A DNA stretch of 64,000 bases, taken from contig CANUEZ040000183.1 of the NCBI GenBank assembly GCA_948099385.1, forward strand, positions 1,612,001 to 1,676,000, given 5' to 3'. A program made the position numbers and the translations under genes. The notes under the pieces are model-generated. The model was not told where the DNA came from, ran no database searches, and saw only the letters and a program-made list of their open reading frames with translations. Each line of letters opens with the position of its first letter. The first letter of the stretch is position 1. Source of the stretch: Fasciola hepatica. Its lineage: Eukaryota; Platyhelminthes; Trematoda; Plagiorchiida; Fasciolidae. Of the stretch, positions 46,446-57,275 are shown one piece after another.

Positions 46446-47942
46446 GAATATAAAATTTGGTGTCACGGCCAATAACGCCATTGTATTCAAGAACGTGGTA
46501 GTATTTGTAGTCACCCTGGTACTGTTTTCATACTCTTGTATTCCCGTTATTTTTGATAGGGATTCCCTAGGAGAGATAGTGAACAAGGCTATCCCATCCA
46601 GTGTATGGTCAATGGTTATTTGAACTAAACTGTACCGTCACTAGTCAAAAGTCTGTGGACTTAACTTACGGTGGAGGACAGACGAACAAAATCAAGAAGG
46701 ACAGCATTTCATGATGGAGATTTGAACTATCCGACTACTGCTTTGATATAATTTGCAGACCCGCAAAGCTTTATTGCTACATATGTGAAACTCTTTTTCG
46801 ATGAGACTTATTTAAAAGGCAATTGTAACCAATTCATCCTGAATGTTGCTGATGAATGCACGTGTTTCGTTGTCTGTTAACCTCTACGCGTTGCTTTCTT
46901 GCCATATTCACAATACCGGCATACATACACCTGGATCGAGTGAAGTCTTTCACGTCGACTGAGTTGTCTGACTATCCGTGAAACAAGGGTGTGGCTTTCT
47001 GCTCCATCACAGACTACAATCTACTTACCCACAGAGAGTCGGTCAGCAGAAGGCCTGAATGGTATCCTATGGAAAACTATCTCTAGCCTCAAAATCAGGG
47101 GTCTCCCAGTTCAGTAACGAATGGCACTGCGCGAGAAGAACATTTTCACATTTCCTGTCAATCAACTAATGGACCTTCACTGTCAACCTGACCCATTACT
47201 ACTCAAACGAAAGAATCTATCCCCAAAGTTTGACCGCTGGTTAAAAAAGTTGAGCTCACCAGTCATATTTCTCGGTACGGCAAAATTGAATGACATTATT
47301 CGAAAAAAAGCGAGCGTTTAGTTATAACAAGTGGCCCCAACAGGCGAATTTCCAGTGACAGGATCAAAACCACCCTCGATAACAGAAGTTCATTTCACTA
47401 CACTAAAGACAAACCCATATTCCATGAACGATGCAACGGAACATGCTGCCGCTGATGCATCTACACCCTCCGCTTCTACAAATGGTTTGGTTTCATATTA
47501 ACTCATCAACAGAGAACTCGTTCATACAGTTTATGCAATAGAAAACCCCGAACCAGCTATTTTACCATCCCACATGTCATGGTTCCCTACACACGGAAAC
47601 TGAGTGCCTTTCCTCAGTGGGGTGAATGTCATATTTATTCAGTCTTATTCTCTGTATTTATCTTATGAGTTGTTATTATCTTACTGTTTTCGCGTTTCGG
47701 CCCATGTACGCCTTTTACAAGTGGTGTTTCGAAGTTATTTGCATTCATTGCGGACGTCCTAGTTAGGTTTCCTTGTCCTTCTCATCTACAGTTCGCGGGC
47801 CACAAAAGCAATTCACTGAAGCGGGTAACTACATATGGTTTCTCTTCAAAATTTTAAATTACTTCTTGCTACAAGGTTTTCCATTAACACCGATTCTGTG
47901 CCATCCGATTGTGTATGAGAAACAACGCAGATGCTGAGAGTT
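46446..47942. other. No supported feature
   Basis: A 66-codon plus-strand frame at 47,121-47,321 (DRWLKKLSSPVIFLGTAKLN) has no known motif. Nothing else recognised. Confidence 0.4.
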
Positions 47943-50552
47943 TTGCGCGCAAACACAACGTCGACTGTTTCGTCTAAACTCCTGTGTATTATGATGAAGA
48001 AAGTATTTGTTTTTATTCGAATTTCGACACCAACTGTAAGTAGAACAAAATAACCCGTGAAATCAGTTAGTCAGTCATCATGACAGATATGTAGTCGGCC
48101 CGTTGAATAGTGGGCTGGGAGGAGAGCCAACCAATCCAGAGGTAGGGCGATCGCATCGGGACAGCGTCAAAGGTTGTGTCACACACGGTGGCCTGCATCA
48201 CCGTCACCGTCGAGGAGGAATGCACCGACTTATGCCCACGGACGTTCATGTCCTCACTCTGAATAAAACTCATCATTATGTCAGGTTAACAACTGATTGC
48301 GTTCGGCGCCCATATTACGGATTGTGTTCTTCAAAAGCAGCACAGATTGAGCAGAAAACGAATCAGCTCTCTACGCGTTACTACAAAGCTATACACACTT
48401 GCAAACTTTAGATCAAAATAGCTGAACCATTGACTGAAAATCATTTGGGTAAATAAAGTTCACATTTGTGAAAATTGACACATTGTCTTCAAAATGATAG
48501 TTCAATTATTTGAGCAACCTGTCAACTTTTTCAATCATTTTGATTGTGTGAGGCAGCATTACGAAGTGCCATGCTCAATGCATCTCTAATATTGAGTCTC
48601 TAAGTTCCCCCTTCCATTTTTCCAGTTGTCATCTATCTCGGTTCTCATGCTTCGACTTGATTTGTCTCCAAAGTTGCAGGTAAATACGAGGATATTTGTC
48701 GATCAAACCAATACTAAATTAATAAGTTCTCATGTATCTCATCATGCGCATCATGTCAATCACCACGTGTAAATATGTACTGAGATCACATCTGTGAGTT
48801 CTGAGTGGTTCACGTGAATGTTAACATTACTACACGAACTATTCATGCCACAAAGAGACAGTAATATGAGATTATAGAACAGTCAATCACACAATTTCGT
48901 TGATTCCATTATTACGCATGTGTATGTAGGATTGAGACATCGGTAAACAGGTATATGAGAGACAGTGAGAATACATCCGTGGGTTTGTGCTCTGTTAACT
49001 GTTCAGTTAACTCAAATTCACCTTGTGAATATACCGGAGCCCACACACACGCACACATGCACACACACACACAAACACAAACAGAGCCACTCAAAATAGA
49101 AAAATGAATGACTCGTGATGATGCACTTCTCCAAGCAGCTACAGTTTCGTTTTTCTGTATTAACTCTGCTTATGTCAAACGAAGTCACACAATCTTGTTC
49201 AATTGATATGATCGTAAATAGCAAAATATTATTGCTTGTACAGCAGACTCCCTTGCATGATCGCAATCTCCGTGATTATAACAACCTTTCATCAAGAAAT
49301 ACTTCTGTTGTGTAGGACCACTTTCTCTGTGAAAAACGCTCCACTGTGAAATATTCCCTCAAGAAGCGAGCAAAAACACTTCATTTGGAATATAACCGAC
49401 ATACCATCTAACAAGATAAATCTCCTGTAAAAATATATCTGAGATTCCATTTTCCAACGAAGTTCTTTGTAGTGACCTACAGATGACAGATTTTGATGTG
49501 TAAACTCGTGAGCAAACATTACCACAGACAAACATAACTAATTAGCACTTAACTTTAGGCAGTTTGTATGTTGTTCGATGCCACAGGGCTGTTCGTTGTT
49601 TGTTTGTTTGCAATAAGGGCAATTGATTTCCGCCAATTGAAAAACACACTTATCACTGCTCTGATTGCGGACGGTTGAACCTTTGGCTCTCTTACCTAAT
49701 TTCGTAAACGTGATGGACATTGTTCCAATACAAACCGTCCTCCACCTATTCCACTGACTTTTATCATCTTTTGGCATGCGTCGGAACTTTTGGCTTGTTG
49801 TCCCTTTCCATAGGCCATTCTTGGGATCAAGTTGGTACCTGGTATCCGGAGTACTGAAGGTTATCCATGTTTATCTACGTAAATTCTATCAATTAGAATG
49901 ACTGGCCCACTACGTTTGATGAATTCCAATTTTATTGACCGAGTCTTATCTGGATCAGTCAGCAAAACGTGGTCATACCGGGCCCGAAAGACACAATAAA
50001 GTAATCAGATGCACAGTGTAGATGAAATGTAAATGAGCATGTACGTGTGTGAGGTCAACCTAGTGTTTAGTGTATAAGAACCAGCCTCCAGGATAAGATA
50101 AGTCGACGGTAAAACAACCGGTGATGACACCGGGAAAAGCAAACCTACGAAAGAGCGTGGTCAAGTGAAAAGATAAAACGGTGTACTCAGTGGGAACAGG
50201 GCTGAGACCGGTGACCTGTGGAGAGCTCGAAATTGTTTACTGTTTTCGTTACGGAAACCTGGACATCAAAAACCTTATGACGACCAATTTGTGCAGCACA
50301 ACGTAGTTCAGCTGCCTGGATTTGATGGAAGTTCCTGAATTGATCGAGATGGTGTAGGAACGAGGACCGAAACGACGTCATTACCAGATTAAAAATGTTC
50401 ATCGATCACAGTTAGATCACTGGTTGAATTAATTCCAGGACACTACAAATAAGAAAGCAAGGTTGTGTCAGATCGAGGGATTCATTCAGAGATTTCATGT
50501 TACATGGTAGTCAGCGTGTGACTTCAAAAACGTGTGTGACCATCGTGTACAT
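47943..50552 (+). repeat. Family X repeat, copy 2, left part
   Basis: It starts at GCGCAAACACAACGTCGACTG, a left extension shared with copy 3 (62,870) but not copy 1. Between 47,943 and 48,682 it differs from copy 3 at only a few positions (about 98% by eye). From 48,255 it matches copy 1. It is interrupted at 50,552 (GTGTACAT) by the RTE element. The CA-rich tract at 49,041-49,082 lies in the part absent from copy 1. The minus-strand 69-codon frame at 48,067-48,276 is identical in copy 3, but the copies are too alike for this to show selection. Confidence 0.8.
49041..49082 (+). repeat. CA-rich microsatellite, imperfect
   Basis: An interrupted run of CA dinucleotides (CACACACACGCACACATGCACACACA-type) lies inside family X copy 2. 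It makes Cys/Val-rich spurious frames on the minus strand. Confidence 0.85.
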
Positions 50553-50866
50553 CACGATGAGACTGCACCTTGACGTGGTGTGATGGCTTGCGCGCCTCTA
50601 TGACCCAAAGAGCTGTACAGGATGGCTTCTTTAAGCTGAAGATGTAATCATACCTGACAGGTCAATGGGTAGAGGTCAGACAAAGTCCAGTCTCCTGGTC
50701 CTCCAGGTTAGGGGTTGATTTGAGCTGGCAACTCAGTCGGCAAAATCAGTGGAAGAATAATTGATCCAAGCAAATGGGCTTCCACTAGGCCAATCCGCTG
50801 CTTTGCGGATAGGTTCTTGTTAGAACTAAAGGCTTTGGATGAGGACTCTAATCGCTCTCCTGATTT

Positions 50867-52091
50867 GTGGCTGGACACCTTATCAGTACCCGTCCAACAT
50901 TTCCCATGAACTGCACGAATACAAAGAATTCCATGCTGCATCGGTCGTCGCGCAGGATAATCAGGACCGCGCTATCCATTGCATCGAGCGGGGTGGGTAG
51001 TGATAGGTGGGCTACTGCTCAGAGTCCCCTCTCTTTTATTCAAACTTTATCTTCTGTCCCTAACCATCCCTCTTTGCCCGATCTATCCACCTATAGTGCT
51101 CCCACTGATGACACGGTCGATACTCGCAACGATTCACTGTCAAATAGTATCGGGAATAATCCTCTGTCTGGTAAATCACATTTTCTCAAGCCTCGTCAGC
51201 CTCTGAATCTCGGCTCCTTCAACGTGCGTACACTCATACAGGTCGGTCAGCAGGCGTGCCTGGCGCTCACAATAGATTCTCTGAAGACTGATGTCTGCTG
51301 CTTAAGTGAAACGCGTAAACAGGATTCGAGCAGTGTAATTCAACTGACTGCTCCTGGTATGTCATTGAGGTATTTCCTGCGCACTTCAGGAGACGAAGTA
51401 GCTCGAGCTACGGGTCAACGTGGTGTAGGAATAGTCTTGACTGGCAAGGCTGAGGCTGCCCTTTTAGACTGGATCCATGGTAACAGTCGCTTATATGTTG
51501 TAAGACTCCAGAGGTCAGTTGGCGTTCGAAAGGATAGTTGTGTTAAGCGCAATTCGTTTGTGATCTCGGCGTACGCCCCAACGGACTGCAGCTCAGACAC
51601 GCAGAAAGATGAGTTCTATGATAAACTCGCCACCCTCGTTCGCAGCGGTAAAGTTTCTGACATTGTAGTGTTAGCTGGTGACATCGATGCACAAGTTGGA
51701 AAACTTAGTGTCCGAAGCCTGTTTAGGTGGGCACTGTGTTTTACCCACTGAGCGTACAGATAACGGGGATAGGCTTCTCCAGTTTTGTGCAGACAGTCGA
51801 TTGTTCTTGTCTAGCACCAATTTCCAACACAGCTCGCGTCGCACAGCGACATGGCGCTCTAACTCTAAAGGTACTTTGAGTCAAATTGATCATATCGCCG
51901 TAAGCTACCGGTGGCGCAGTTCTGTTCAGAACTGTAGATCATACTGGTCCATGTACGTAGAGTCGGACCATGCATTAGTTTTAATGCGATTATCTCTCCA
52001 GCTCCATGGTCATCGTTACAAACCGCAAACCCGATTAGCTGTGCAACGTATGTGTGATCCAGAAGTACGCACCCGTTACGAGCAAAGTTAG
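50867..52091 (+). pseudogene. RTE-like endonuclease domain with one frameshift
   Basis: The first frame (50,867-51,751, 294 codons) has a Ser/Thr/Pro-rich leader, then LNLGSFNVRTL, DVCCLSETRKQD (catalytic Glu kept), RGVGIVLTG, FVISAYAPTDCSSD and VVLAGDIDAQVGKL (Gly-Asp present, Asn replaced by Asp). A frameshift near 51,710 moves coding to the second frame, which keeps TDNGDRLLQF, SQIDHIAVSYRW and the terminal VESDHALVL. A stop at 52,089-52,091 cuts the link to RT. In active elements this domain nicks the target to prime reverse transcription. Confidence 0.8.
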
Positions 52092-52156
52092 CACATGAGC
52101 TAGGATCTACGACGAACAGTAATGTAGACGAGCATTGGGCTCATATCAAACAGGCG

Positions 52157-53620
52157 ATGCACGTTGCAGCAGGTTTTGCCTGTGGTCCTGGATCCGTTGT
52201 CCATCAAAGACACTGGATCTCGCAACAGTCGCTGAGTATAATGGAGCAAAAGTTTCGGTTCTCGAACCGTAAGGAGATTAATAAGATGCGGAGAAAGCTT
52301 AAAAGACAAGTTACGAAAAGCCTTAAGAACGATCGCGAAAATTGGTGGGTCAAGGTAGACGAAGAAATGGAAATAGCAGCTGCTCCAGGTAACACTTAGA
52401 GACTGTTCAAACTTATTCGTGACACCAGTGGACGGCGCATCCAGGTCAGTGAGACGATTTGCGATAGGAATGGAGAACCCATCCATAGAAAACAGCAAAG
52501 GCTTGACCGTTGGGTCGAATACTTCAAAAAAAGTTAAGCTGGCCGCACGCTAGTGTAGTTACTCCTGTATCAACAACTGCGACTCCTTGGGTGGTATCAT
52601 TTGAGCCCCCATCGGAAGTAGAAGTAGAGTCATGCATTCGATCACTAAAGCAAAGAAAAGCAGCAGGTCCCGACAAACTCCCCCCAGTTCTTTTCAAAAT
52701 GGGTGGGAATGTTTTGATAAAATCACTTATCGCTTTGCTCCGTGACATTTGGAATGCGGAGCGTATTCCGTCAATATGGAGTGAGTCGTTGATTGTTCCC
52801 ATCTTCGAGAAGGGAATACGCAATGACTGTAGTAACCATCGTGGGATTAGCTTAATTCCGATAATCACCAAAGTATTAGCCTCAATTCTACTGCACTGTC
52901 TTACACCGGCTCGCGAGAGGAATGTCCGCGAACAGCAGGCTGGATTCCGCCCAGGTCGAGGATGCATCCACCAGATTTTTACTCTTCGCCGACTACTTGA
53001 AACGTGTCACACGCACCGCCGACCGACAATAATGATTTTCTTGGACTTGAAAGGCGCTTTCGATTCAGTTGATCGAGCAGCGCTTTTCAGTACTCTTCAT
53101 CGAAAAGGTATGCCCCAGAAGTTCGTGAACCTACTGAGATCATTGTATTCTCATACTTCTGGCAGCGTTAGAGTTTACGGTGAACCATCCAGTCCATTAA
53201 AAAACGACCAGTGGTGTTCGACAAGGATGTCCCTTACTTGCATTCCTGTTCAACTTCGTCATGGACGAAATAATGGAGAGTGCGCTGCAAAATCTTCAGG
53301 ATGTAGGTGTCGAACTAGGAAATAGTGGAAAGCTGTGTGACCTAGATTACGCGGACCACGTTGTCTGCTTGTTCGAATGCACGGAACATGCTCAACGTGC
53401 ACTAGATAGACTTGGGAGAGCTGTAGCTCCATTCGGAATGCGCTTTGCACCTTCAAAGTTTAACGTGATGTTACAGGACTGGAAGCCAACGATTCCGAGC
53501 TTGATGCTCGATGTGGAGGTGCTGTCAGTTGTCGACCACTTCACCTACCTCGGCAGCAGCGTGACGACGGATGGGAGCACAGTGGTAGATGGTAGGCACG
53601 CTCCTATCAAAGGCTCGAGC
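52157..53620 (+). pseudogene. RTE-like reverse transcriptase, frameshifted, YADH active site
   Basis: After a short linker frame (52,157-52,399), the main RT frame (52,510-53,325) contains KQRKAAGPDKLPPVLFK, NHRGISLIPI, REQQAGFRPGRGC and FLDLKGAFDSVDR, the usual blocks through the first catalytic Asp. A frameshift near 53,190 moves the thumb side to a second frame (53,261 on): DLDYADHVVCLFE, APFGMRFAPSK and HFTYLGSSVTTDG. The catalytic YADD box reads YADH, as in the other copy at 19.3 kb. Confidence 0.85.
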
Positions 53621-54184
53621 GGCATAGGCTGGACTGAAGCACTTTTGGCGTCGATGTCATATTTCACTGAAGTTGAAAGGTCGTGTATACTGTGCTGCGG
53701 TGCGTTCAGTTTTGTTGTGCGGTTGCGAAACTTGGAATCTGTGTGCTGAAAATATTCGTCGTCTTGAGGTTTTCGACCACCGATGTTTACGTAGTATCGC
53801 TAAGATCGGGTGGATTAGCCGAGTAGGCAATGCTGAGGTCAGTATTGGGTACTCATTCGGAGAACGTTTTGTCACAGCAAATCCAACTTAGTAGACTTCG
53901 TTGGTTGGGGCATGTGTTACTTATGTCAAACACACGTCTACCGTATAGCGTCCTATTCTCCGTTCCTCCTAGGGAATGGAAAAACCACGTGGAGGTCAAC
54001 AGATGACGTGGCAGCGAGGAATGAGGAAATGTACAGCAGACTTAAGAAAAGTATGTGCTTCACGTCTTCGTGGTTGGGGTCCAAATATTCGTCTACCAGT
54101 TCGCTGGAGACACTGAAGGATATGGCTGCAAACCGCGAACAGTGGCGATCGTGTTGTCACTTTCTATCGAATCAGAATGACTGA
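53621..54184 (+). pseudogene. C-terminal region of RTE-like polyprotein
   Basis: In several frames: CAAVRSVLLCGCETW, RRLEVFDHRCLRSIAKIGW, then, after a frame change, LETLKDMAANREQWRSCC, the final block of this family. The stop is at 54,182-54,184. The 3' UTR follows (GTGAGAAAGGCAGTGGTCAG, shared with the 18.3 kb copy). Confidence 0.8.
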
Positions 54185-54370
54185 TCGGTGTACGTTTGTA
54201 CAGTTAGACTGTGTATTCCGTGTGTTGCCTACTAGGGCATTCTTTCCTGTTCCCACCCATGTGATCCACTCCTTGTCCATCTTGTATATTTATACTTTCT
54301 AATTCAGCGTGCAAGATGGTGAGAAAGGCAGTGGTCAGTGGGGCTAGCCCTACTGTTTACCGCTGTACGA

Positions 54371-54376
54371 TGATGT

Positions 54377-54452
<76 letters not shown>
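54371..54452 (+). repeat. (TGA)n microsatellite forming the 3' end of the RTE element
   Basis: About 80 bases of uninterrupted GAT/TGA trinucleotides run directly into family X sequence. Many RTE elements end in short tandem repeats instead of poly(A), so this is taken as the element tail, probably extended by slippage. Confidence 0.9.
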
Positions 54453-55420
54453 AAAACGTCAGTGCATAAAATTAGTGCCACACAAAGGGATGTTGTGAAA
54501 CCATGGAAAATATGGGAAATGCACAAGTACCTACAAGTGACACTCATGGTAGTGCCTAAACACAATACACGTAAAATACACCAATAGCCAAATAGCCATA
54601 TTCGTTCTCTGATTAGGTTGGGCCTCCTTAATCAAGTAGGACCGAGAATACAGGTAAATTCACACTACTTAGTACTAAATATCCATGATCTGATTGTTCA
54701 CTTGTACACATCATTTTGTTGATCACAGGTTTACAGTCATCTCCTGTATCTCAGTGACTTTATCTCTATGTATCCACACTGTGATCAAATATCCATTAAA
54801 ACTGTACTGAGACTTGATCGCCCAACGAAAACCGAAACAACAGAATGAATATGCTTTGGTCACATGACGTTGGTGTGAACAACCTTGAGTGCTACTAATT
54901 TGTATCCGTCAGCTGAGGCAGCCTAATTGCAACCAACTTGATTGACCGAGATCTAAATTAGTTATCCTCTTTACCAGACTCTGAATGCGACAACACACGA
55001 GACTGATTGGACTTCGGCCAATTTCGTCGACTGATCACACATGACCAAACGTGCATTATGCCCAAGTCCACGCTGTGCGGTTGGAGGTTGACTGGGAGGA
55101 CTGGTGTGACAAGTTCATGTTAAACTAGAGCCAATTTTTCAGGGGGATAGTTCATGATACACACGAAACTCGAAATTTCATAATAACTCTGGTGGCCATA
55201 CTTTAAACACCTATAAAATTCTGCACACTGAGCTGTTCTACAACACCAATCCTGTCGTTTCATTACGAACATTGTCATAGCCAGAGTTCATCTCTCCTAA
55301 CAGAAAACCTCAGTCAACCACCGACAGCTAATCTGTTCAGTTAGTATTCGGGTATGATCAGCACCAGACGTAGTCGCTACATTTGATCGACAAATCAACG
55401 GGAACTGATCCTTCTGGCCA
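54453..55420 (+). repeat. Family X repeat, copy 2, right part
   Basis: It resumes exactly where the left part stopped, starting AAAACGTCAGTGCATAAA, and matches copy 1 from 43,095 to its end at GGGAACTGATCCTTCTGGCCA. The two right parts differ at only a few percent of positions by eye. The sequence diverges immediately after GGCCA, which defines the family's right boundary. Confidence 0.85.
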
Positions 55421-56193
55421 TAGTTTTTCTTCTTTGGAGGGTTACTCTGTGCCTGGAAACCTTTTCCCGTGAATCCATTGGTCATTAAAAGATAAAATAC
55501 GTGTTCTTCAGTTTTCCTGGGGTTAGAGTGGAGGTCCGCTGTAGGTGGGACCTTCGAAGACAGCAGCAGTTAACAATACTACCCACACTACTGGATACGA
55601 TAGTGTCCACGTGAGATCTCTCTTTATCCAGCTAAAACACTACAGATATTAGGACAATATTATACACAAAATAAATTCAATGTAGTGTTACACATACACG
55701 TTTTATAAGTATGGGATAAAATATCCATCGTACATTCGTTCTACGTGGCACGGTGTAGTTCTAATAGTAAACGATATCTAGCACGTACCATCACTAACAA
55801 TATCGTTCACAGGTGATTACCGCGTGATCAATTCCACTGTGATTTATGAATGGTGTTAGAAATAAACTCACTCCAACCACTTCGTTATAAATCAAAGTAC
55901 AAAACGATGGCAGTTATCTGAAGCCCTAACTTCCCCTTATTGAGACTGCCACGTGATAGCCACGTAGATACACACAAGCGAATTCAATCTTCCTATGCGG
56001 CTTTGAAACGGATGGTCAACTGAATTTCACATTGCCTATCGGAAATTCATCTCGTTTTCCATGGATATGTTTGGCACAAAACCAAGTGATCTGCGAACAA
56101 ACTGAAATGAACAGGTAAAACAATCGACGCCAGCTCATTCTATACAATGAGTAATGCAACTCGGCACAACAAACGTAGCACTGCCGTTCCGAG

Positions 56194-56251
<58 letters not shown>

Positions 56252-56365
56252 GACTCAGGTGTCGCAAAGTCTGCAGCACACCATAAACGAGGAAAATAAT
56301 TACGAGCTCCAGCAATAGTCGTCGTGTAAATGTGCGTAACTCTAATCAACACAAACAATGAAAGT
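55421..56365. other. No gene; TTA microsatellite inside
   Basis: Apart from the TTA run at 56,194-56,251 nothing is recognised. Asn or Ile homopolymer frames here are artefacts of that run. Confidence 0.45.
56194..56251 (+). repeat. (TTA)n microsatellite
   Basis: About 19 uninterrupted TTA units. It lies just left (downstream on the minus strand) of the coding-like segment at 56,366-56,505. Confidence 0.95.
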
Positions 56366-56505
56366 GGATTTTCCATTACATATAATTCAGGCTCCTCGTG
56401 CCAACAATACATCCTACGAAAATCTAAACTGTTTGAAGGATCATAATTATAGCATTTTGGTTCACACTTGAAGTTGGAACCGACAATCGACCAACATCCT
56501 GTCAC
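56366..56505 (-). CDS. Candidate exon with segment shared with 17.7 kb
   Basis: The minus strand reads a Cys-rich start, GCWSIVGSNFKCEPKCYNYD, then SLDFRRMYCWHEEPELYVME and NP. The second part matches 17,694-17,748 with mostly silent differences. An acceptor-like TGTGACAG lies just upstream. The Cys spacing suggests a secreted or extracellular protein, but I know no such family. The boundary on the left is uncertain. Confidence 0.35.
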
Positions 56506-57182
56506 ACGTGTAATATTCGCAAAATATCATGACTTCAATCCCAGATCCGCTTATCGGAAGTTCATTTGGACACCCTAGTACCTCGATTTTCAAAGCCTCT
56601 GATACAATCCTAGTCTAGATCTGAGGCTTTTCAGTTGAGTTAGACGAAAAGTGCACCAGACAACATTTGGTTCCAGCCGAAGTTATTAGAAAAACTTGAA
56701 AGTTCACCTTATGATCTTCTGAAATCATATGAATGCATCAACGTAGCATCACTGAAGAGTGCAGACTTTTCCTTGTAGTGCATGTGCATAAAGGTAGAGG
56801 CATGAATCAAATGGTGCGTATTCCATCAAATTAGTCGCACATAGCATTTATTACTAACTCTCTCCAGTTCTCTGTTTTAGTACGACCCAACCTCCGGCAC
56901 CCCGATGAGAGAACAACTCATCAGAGAAACAAAGAAACTCAAGCCTGCTGGTGGGAAGACTACTCTTAGTCGCACAACACAAAAGAATATCGTGGTTCCT
57001 GCATTGGTCAATATTAACATTCAGACCCTGTTTGGAAAGATTACTTTCGTAACCAGTGTTCTGAACTCTCGGATACATAAGGGCACCCATCTTGCTTATA
57101 TCTAAGATTCTCGGTCGGACGAAATCATTGAATGTATTGATGTTTGGCAGATTTTGACAATGATTTTTTAGGTGATCCAAAT
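56506..57182. other. No supported feature
   Basis: Complementary open frames at 56,854-57,219 (minus) and 56,905-57,105 (plus) exist without recognisable motifs. The minus one runs into the tRNA-like repeat at its right end. Confidence 0.4.
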
Positions 57183-57275
57183 GTGAAAAGTCTTTGGCCC
57201 CGGCGGGATTCGAACTCAAGCATGGTCACCACACTCGCTTTAGTACCGCGAGTGCTCTACCAGCTCAGCGGTTTC
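57183..57275 (-). repeat. tRNA-like sequence, pseudo-tRNA or SINE head
   Basis: The minus strand reads CGCTGAGCTGGTAGAGCAC (D-arm and A-box), a CTCGC...GCGAG anticodon-type stem whose loop suggests ACT, then GAGTTCGAATCCCGCC (B-box). A variable region of 15 or so bases would fit a serine tRNA. The acceptor stem does not pair and the T-stem is poor, so a working tRNA is unlikely. It is unrelated in body sequence to the family 1 SINEs. Confidence 0.5.

Larger units (their letters stand above)
50553..54452 (+). mobile_element. RTE-clade (SR2-like) non-LTR retrotransposon inserted in family X
   Basis: The element starts CACGATGAGACTGCACC, the same 5' end as the minus-strand element at 22.1 kb, and ends in a TGA trinucleotide tract. 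It contains leader, endonuclease, RT and C-terminal region in order, with at least four frame breaks. It is flanked by family X sequence on both sides, and copy 1 of family X shows the site before insertion. There is no clear long target-site duplication: left flank GTGTACAT, right flank AAAACGTCAG, empty site ACATAAAAACG. Compared with the 18.3-22.1 kb copy it is clearly better preserved in the endonuclease. Confidence 0.9.

Noticed and set aside
54316..54565. Poly-Met and poly-Ser open frames
   Set aside because: They are translations of the (TGA)n tail of the RTE element on either strand.
56016..56505. Frames with poly-Ile and poly-Asn runs
   Set aside because: The runs come from the TTA microsatellite at 56,194-56,251. 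Only the part right of 56,366 is considered coding-like.
57183..57275. Functional tRNA-Ser gene
   Set aside because: A-box, B-box and an anticodon-like stem are present, but the acceptor stem does not pair and the T-stem is poor.
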